In this document: in pieces, positions 6,860 to 10,658 of the stretch | How the letters are laid out: each line of letters begins with the position of its first letter | How positions within the stretch are numbered: the first letter of the stretch is position 1 | Assembly (NCBI GenBank): GCA_937895305.1 | Contig: CALAXS010000562.1 | Span: 1-10,658 of the forward strand | Length of the DNA stretch: 10,658 nucleotides | From: an uncultured bacterium | GTDB taxonomy: Bacteria; Hydrogenedentota; Hydrogenedentia; Hydrogenedentales; JAEUWI01 | Reading direction: 5' to 3' | The notes under the pieces: model-generated | What the model was told of the DNA's origin: nothing | Databases searched by the model: none | Seen by the model: the letters and a program-made list of their open reading frames with translations, nothing else | Made by a program: the position numbers and the translations under genes

Positions 6860-6981
6860 CGTTGCGAGCACGAGATTGCCGCGTTACTCACTACGTTCGT
6901 GCCTCGCAATGACGTGAAATTTATTAACGTCGCTAAAGCCCCCGTCATTGCGAGCCGAGAGGAACGAGGCGTGGCAATCTC
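6860..6981. repeat. Inverted pair of a dispersed GTCATTGCGAG...GGCAATCTC repeat
   Basis: Copy 1 (6860-6914) is on the minus strand and copy 2 (6943-6981) on the plus strand. Both begin CGTCATTGCGAG and end GGCAATCTC. Copy 1 also folds on itself (TTGCGAG at 6862-6868 with CTCGCAA at 6903-6909, continuing through CACGA/TCGTG). As an inverted pair, the unit could fold into one long cruciform or RNA hairpin of about 120 nt. Repeats with these ends are dispersed in intergenic DNA of several bacterial groups, from general recollection; copies elsewhere in this genome cannot be seen here. It has no coding capacity. Confidence 0.75.
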
Positions 6982-6990
6982 TTGGTCCCA

Positions 6991-7020
6991 TTGACTAAAA
7001 CTGGGGATGCTTGAGATAGT
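6991..7020 (+). promoter_or_regulatory. Possible promoter of uppP
   Basis: TTGACT (6991-6996), an 18-nt spacer and GATAGT (7015-7020) give 5 of 6 and 4 of 6 consensus matches. It sits immediately after the inverted repeat and about 90 nt before the proposed TTG start of uppP. Confidence 0.4.
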
Positions 7021-7109
7021 GTTGTGGTGAACTTGGTCTCATCAGGGTGGCTCAGGTACCATGCAGGCTGTTTTTTGCGTCAGGTGATCTTCAGGAAAGG
7101 GTCCGGGTT

Positions 7110-7916
7110 TTGGATTATTTAAAGGCGGTCGTACTGGCACTGGTGGAGGGGATAACAGAATTCCTCCCGGTGAGCAGCACGGGGCACATGATTCTGCTGG
7201 AGGACTTTCTACAGCTGGGACAGGACCCGGAATTCGCTGATGCCTTTATGGTGATCATTCAGTTGCCCGCCATTCTTTCGGTGCTATTGTATTTCTGGAA
7301 AGATCTCTGGCCCTGGCATGGGGGGGATAATAAAGACACGGGGGAGACCTTGCGACTATGGATGTTGGTGGGGATTGCGTTTATCCCGGCAGTTATACTG
7401 GGATTGTTGCTGGATGAGATCATGGAGACCTATCTCTTTCACAGTCTGCCCGTAGCCTGTGCCCTCATAATCGGCGGGATAGTTCTGATTATGATTGAGC
7501 GGCGAAACCATAGCCATGCAATAGAATCCATCCATGACCTCACGGCGAAGCAAGCACTGGGCATTGGCTTTTTCCAATGTCTCGCGCTCATCCCGGGGAC
7601 ATCGCGTAGTGCAGCTACGATAATCGGCGGCCTCTTGCTGGGGGCGAATCGCTCGGTCGCAGCGGAGTTTTCGTTTTTTCTGGCCATACCCACCATGCTG
7701 GCTGCGACGTGCTACACATTGATGAAGCGGGGCCTGTCTTTTACAGGGGAACAATGGATTCTGCTGGGACTGGGGTCGGTGGTTTCCTTTGTGGTGGCCT
7801 ATCTTTCCATTGCTTTTCTGATGAATTATATCAAGCAGCGGAGTTTCACGGTCTTTGGTATATATCGCATCTTTCTGGGCGCACTGGTATTATTATATCT
7901 GTTCATAATGCAATGA
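7110..7916 (+). CDS. uppP: Undecaprenyl-diphosphatase UppP (BacA)
   Basis: This integral membrane enzyme dephosphorylates undecaprenyl pyrophosphate to recycle the lipid carrier for peptidoglycan and other surface polymers; excess enzyme gives bacitracin resistance. Diagnostic motifs: ALVEGITEFLPVSSTGH (10-26, with E13, E17 and H26) and LIPGTSRSAATIIGG with PGTSRS at 162-167, including the essential Arg (R166). About eight hydrophobic segments are spread through 268 aa, a normal family length. The frame is open back to a GTG at 7047, but that adds 21 non-family residues and lacks a ribosome-binding site. The TTG at 7110 gives the usual MDYLKA start and has AGGAAAGGG (7093-7101) 8 nt upstream, so I prefer it. 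The product would be essential or partly redundant. glgX follows after 73 nt and may be co-transcribed. Confidence 0.95.
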   Translation: MDYLKAVVLALVEGITEFLPVSSTGHMILLEDFLQLGQDPEFADAFMVIIQLPAILSVLLYFWKDLWPWHGGDNKDTGETLRLWMLVGIAFIPAVILGLLLDEIMETYLFHSLPVACALIIGGIVLIMIERRNHSHAIESIHDLTAKQALGIGFFQCLALIPGTSRSAATIIGGLLLGANRSVAAEFSFFLAIPTMLAATCYTLMKRGLSFTGEQWILLGLGSVVSFVVAYLSIAFLMNYIKQRSFTVFGIYRIFLGALVLLYLFIMQ

Positions 7917-7989
7917 ATTATTTGGCGTGATGCCTTTTAACAGGTAGACCTGCTCGAACATATTTTGACTAGAGAATGAAAGTGAAATA

Positions 7990-10047
7990 ATGGCCCGAAT
8001 TCGAAAACGTGACCTGAAGCTAATGGTAGGCCGACCCTATCCTCTGGGGGCGGCGTGTTTTAATACCGGGGTGCGCTTCACTATTTTCTCGCGCCATGCG
8101 ACACAGGTCTGGATTTGCCTCTATGAACATGCCGAGGACCAAAATCCGGTAGTCGAGCTGGAGCTGGACCCGGCTGTGTACAGGACGGGGGATATATGGT
8201 CCGTCTATATCCATGGGGTTACAGTGGGCGTCTATTACAAGTACCGTATGGACGGACCCCATAACCCGGTGTTGGGCCACCACTACTCCGCGAAGGATTA
8301 TCTGTTGGACCCGTATGCAAAGGCATTTGTAGGGGAGCTGCATGATGGCACCATGAAATGCGTAGCGGTTCACGATATTATGCATTGGGAGCAAGATGCA
8401 CGGCCGAAGATTCCCATGCGAAATACAATCATTTATGAGACCCATGTGCGGGGATTTACAAAGGATGCAAGTGCCGGGGTGGCCCATGGCGGAACCTATC
8501 GCGGGCTGGTGGAGAAGATTCCTTATCTGAAGTCGTTGGGGGTTACGACGGTAGAACTGTTGCCTATCCAGGAGTTTGGCGAGAATTGGCTGGGACGGTG
8601 TAGCCTGGAGACAGGAGCGGAACTCACCAATTACTGGGGCTATAGCAGCATTGGTTTTTTTGCACCTGCGGGGCGTTACGCCTGCAGCGCAGTGGAGCGT
8701 GAACATCTGGCGGAATTCCGTGAGTTGGTGAAGGGCTTGCATCAGGCGGGGATGGAGGTGATTCTGGATGTGGTCTTTAACCATACTTCAGAGGGGGATG
8801 AGCGCGGGCCGACGCTATGTTTCCGGGGGATTGATAATTCGATTTATTATCTGCTCGATAATGCCGGAAATTATTTCAACTACTCGGGCTGTGGGAACAC
8901 GGTGAGTTGTAATCACCCCCTGGTACGGGATTTTATCCTGGATTGTTTGCGCTACTGGGTGGCCGTCATGCATGTGGATGGCTTCCGTTTTGACCTGGCC
9001 TCGATTCTGGGCAGGGACCAGAGTGGGAATATCCGGGTGGAAGCACCGCTCATTGAACGTATTGCACAGGACCCGGTACTGCGGGATACGAAGCTGATTG
9101 CGGAAGCCTGGGACGCTGGGGGTGGCTACCAGGTGGGGTCATTCGGTGTGGATCATGTGGGCGTGAGCGATATGCGTTGGGCAGAGTGGAATGGTCAGTA
9201 TCGCGATGATGTACGGCGGTATTGGCGGGGTGACAGGAATACACGTGCAGCCTTTGCGTCGCGGCTGACGGGCAGCGCCGACCTCTATGAGGATGATGGG
9301 CGTAGCCCGGAGCATAGCATCAATTTCATCACCGCCCATGATGGCTTTACCCTCCATGATCTGGTGTCGTATTCAGAAAAGCATAACCTGGCGAATGGTG
9401 AGGGAAATCGTGATGGCAGTGATCACGATCACAGTTTTAATTGCGGGGTAGAAGGGGAAACCGATGACCCGGCCATCCAGGCGCTGCGAATGAAGATGCA
9501 GAAAAATTTTCTCGCCACGTTATTTTTGTCGGTGGGTGTGCCCATGCTGCTGGGGGGCGATGAGTTTGGAAGGACACAGCGGGGCAATAACAATGCCTAT
9601 TGCCAGGACAATGAAATTTCCTGGTATGACTGGGCTCTGTTGGAGGAAAATGCCGCGCTCTTTCGCTTTTGTCAGGGCCTCATCGCATTTCGCAAGGCGA
9701 ACCCGGCATTGCAGCGGGGACACCATTTCAATGGCCGTGCAGAAAATCAGCAACCGGACCTGGTCTGGTTTGGACCCGGGGGGCGTGAAGTGGACTGGGC
9801 CTCTGGTGAGACACCGCTGGCGTTTCAAATCAATGCGCTGGAAAACGGGGGCACGGCCTTGTGTATGCTTTTTAACAACACAGAAGCCCTTTGTACCTTT
9901 GTGCTACCCCAGGGACATTGGTCGTTGCGCATGGATACTGCTGCTGAGGCGGGAGAGGACCTGTTTCTCAATGGACAGGGCCATGCTGATTTACAAACAA
10001 GCTGTGAGGTGGCACCGCGATCCCTGCGTGTATTAAGTTCGCCATAG
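7990..10047 (+). CDS. glgX: Glycogen debranching enzyme GlgX (GH13 isoamylase type)
   Basis: The 685-aa cytoplasmic enzyme hydrolyses alpha-1,6 branch points, usually of short side chains left after glycogen phosphorylase. It has an N-terminal CBM48-like domain (opening VGRPYPLGAACFNTGVRFTIFS), then the GH13 barrel. Conserved regions are intact: DVVFNHT (260-266), GFRFDLAS with nucleophile D335, LIAEAWD with acid/base E372, and FITAHDG with D451. KHNLANGEGNRDGSDHDHSF and GGDEFGRTQRGNNNAYCQDN are typical of GlgX/TreX rather than other amylases. A C-terminal beta domain completes a normal-length protein. The ribosome-binding site before ATG 7990 is weak (GAATGAAAGTG), suggesting modest expression or coupling to uppP upstream. 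No other glg genes are visible. Debranching activity is well supported; isoamylase versus strict GlgX chain-length preference is not resolved. Confidence 0.96.
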   Translation: MARIRKRDLKLMVGRPYPLGAACFNTGVRFTIFSRHATQVWICLYEHAEDQNPVVELELDPAVYRTGDIWSVYIHGVTVGVYYKYRMDGPHNPVLGHHYSAKDYLLDPYAKAFVGELHDGTMKCVAVHDIMHWEQDARPKIPMRNTIIYETHVRGFTKDASAGVAHGGTYRGLVEKIPYLKSLGVTTVELLPIQEFGENWLGRCSLETGAELTNYWGYSSIGFFAPAGRYACSAVEREHLAEFRELVKGLHQAGMEVILDVVFNHTSEGDERGPTLCFRGIDNSIYYLLDNAGNYFNYSGCGNTVSCNHPLVRDFILDCLRYWVAVMHVDGFRFDLASILGRDQSGNIRVEAPLIERIAQDPVLRDTKLIAEAWDAGGGYQVGSFGVDHVGVSDMRWAEWNGQYRDDVRRYWRGDRNTRAAFASRLTGSADLYEDDGRSPEHSINFITAHDGFTLHDLVSYSEKHNLANGEGNRDGSDHDHSFNCGVEGETDDPAIQALRMKMQKNFLATLFLSVGVPMLLGGDEFGRTQRGNNNAYCQDNEISWYDWALLEENAALFRFCQGLIAFRKANPALQRGHHFNGRAENQQPDLVWFGPGGREVDWASGETPLAFQINALENGGTALCMLFNNTEALCTFVLPQGHWSLRMDTAAEAGEDLFLNGQGHADLQTSCEVAPRSLRVLSSP

Positions 10048-10076
10048 CGATAAAAGCTTATGGCAAATCGCGTTGA

Positions 10077-10574
10077 CTACCCTTGCGGGGCATCCAGCCC
10101 GGTAAAGGCCAGAATCCCGGCTTGTGTGGCTTGTGCTTCTTCCTCGTTATCCACCACATCCAGGACCACAGAGGAATGGCCCCAGGCAAGACCCACTTGA
10201 TATACGGTTGTGTCATCTTCGTGCTGGAGCGGGATGGCCTGAATAAAAACGTGTTCCATGGCCTTGAGGGGGCGGTTCACACGGCGACGGTCCCAGGCAC
10301 TGTGCCAGGCGGTGACGATACCCTTCTTCTTGTTAATCTCGGTATAGTTTTTCCGCACGAGAAGAACGATGCCCCCGGCCATGAAGAGGAGCCCTGCGGG
10401 GATACCCACCGGGTCAGGCATGTAGGTACCGTTCGGGAAAGGTATAGGGGCACCAAAGAGGTTGGTATTCACCAGAATAAGGCCGACAATCAGGGCCAGC
10501 CAGCCCCCGAAGAGTTGTTCCACGCGCTCGGTGCGGGTAGGCACGTTGCCCACTTTTAAAATCTGGTCGTTCAT
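10077..10574 (-). CDS. Two-TM membrane protein of unknown function
   Basis: The 165-aa protein has a polar N-terminus (1-22), a hydrophobic segment about 24-43 (GWLALIVGLILVNTNLFGA), a Pro-rich loop containing NGTYMPDPVG, a second segment about 57-73 (IPAGLLFMAGGIVLLV) followed by a basic RKNYTEINKKKG, and a soluble C-terminal domain (about 88-165) with mixed helix/strand pattern ending LDAPQG. The basic patch after TM2 puts both termini in the cytoplasm. I recognise no family. The C-terminal part could be a small PH-like beta domain, which is a guess. The ATG at 10574 has no good ribosome-binding site (GGA 12 nt upstream), but a 6-codon ORF overlaps it as ATGA. It is convergent with glgX, with 29 nt between stop codons. 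Confidence 0.8.
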   Translation of the reverse strand: MNDQILKVGNVPTRTERVEQLFGGWLALIVGLILVNTNLFGAPIPFPNGTYMPDPVGIPAGLLFMAGGIVLLVRKNYTEINKKKGIVTAWHSAWDRRRVNRPLKAMEHVFIQAIPLQHEDDTTVYQVGLAWGHSSVVLDVVDNEEEAQATQAGILAFTGLDAPQG

Positions 10575-10602
10575 GTTGGTGTAAGGTCCATTTCTTCTAA
10601 TA

Positions 10603-10613
10603 AGTATAGTATA
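10603..10613 (-). promoter_or_regulatory. Possible overlapping -10 boxes for the two-TM protein gene
   Basis: On the minus strand TATACTATACT contains two overlapping TATACT hexamers (10608-10613 and 10603-10608; each 5 of 6 consensus). No convincing -35 lies 16-18 nt upstream; AAGACA at 10628-10633 is 19 nt from the nearer box. Transcription would start roughly 20-30 nt before the start codon. Confidence 0.35.
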
Positions 10614-10641
10614 TCGAAAATACGGTTTGTCTTTGGCTTAA

Positions 10642-10656
10642 CGCAGAGGCGCAGAG
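10642..10656. repeat. Start of a CGCAGAG tandem repeat at the right edge
   Basis: CGCAGAG occurs at 10642-10648 and again at 10650-10656 (period 8), and the window ends in the same motif. It follows TTAA. Arrays of ACGCAGAG-like units are a common intergenic repeat in several phyla, from general recollection. Only the first two units are visible. Confidence 0.45.
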
Positions 10657-10658
10657 AG

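Noticed and set aside
6860..6981. CRISPR array or tRNA-like structure in the divergent intergenic region
   Set aside because: There are only two copies in inverted orientation with no regular spacers and no tRNA arms; it fits a dispersed palindromic repeat.
7965..7993. TTGACT upstream of glgX as a separate glgX promoter
   Set aside because: A properly spaced -10 would overlap the start codon and matches poorly (TAATGG); co-transcription with uppP is simpler.
10041..10064. GCCATA/TATGGC inverted repeat between the convergent glgX and two-TM protein genes, considered as a bidirectional terminator
   Set aside because: Only 6 bp with a 12-nt loop and no T tract on either side; too weak to call.

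Overview
This window reads as a chromosomal stretch of a Gram-negative bacterium. It has an outer-membrane beta-barrel with a signal peptide and a terminal Phe, a lipobox lipoprotein, and sigma70-type promoters. The lineage cannot be fixed from the sequence. The gene mix (cytoplasmic GH38 mannosidase, alginate-export-like porin, GlgX) and the dispersed intergenic repeats fit PVC-like or Hydrogenedentes-like candidate phyla, but that is a weak inference. There is no phage, plasmid, transposase, CRISPR, tRNA or rRNA signal.

Layout, left to right. Positions 1-3057 (minus) hold nearly all of a GH38 alpha-mannosidase whose C-terminus runs off the left edge. Positions 3202-3726 (minus) encode a small lipoprotein with an Ala/Glu-rich stalk, with its own promoter and a 15-bp-stem terminator. 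Positions 3952-5319 (minus) encode a 455-aa, very acidic porin with its own terminator. A near-consensus promoter about 320 nt upstream of the porin start implies a long leader with several hairpins. Positions 5751-6712 (minus) form a compact operon: two tiny related single-TM proteins (44 and 36 aa), then a YhhN-family lysoplasmalogenase-like membrane protein. The divergent intergenic region 6713-7109 carries the operon's promoter, a palindrome with flanking direct repeats, an inverted pair of a dispersed repeat, and a probable promoter for the rightward genes. Positions 7110-7916 (plus) encode undecaprenyl-diphosphatase UppP/BacA, probably from a TTG start. Positions 7990-10047 (plus) encode the glycogen debranching enzyme GlgX. 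A convergent gene of unknown function with two TM segments (10077-10574, minus) follows, and the window ends at the edge of a CGCAGAG-type repeat.

Functionally the genes concern glycans (GH38, GlgX), the envelope (porin, lipoprotein, UppP) and membrane lipid turnover (YhhN). They are mostly independent transcription units rather than one pathway. The parts most worth a second look are the paralogous small-protein pair before yhhN and the long structured leader of the porin. I saw no clear sign of a larger undescribed system.
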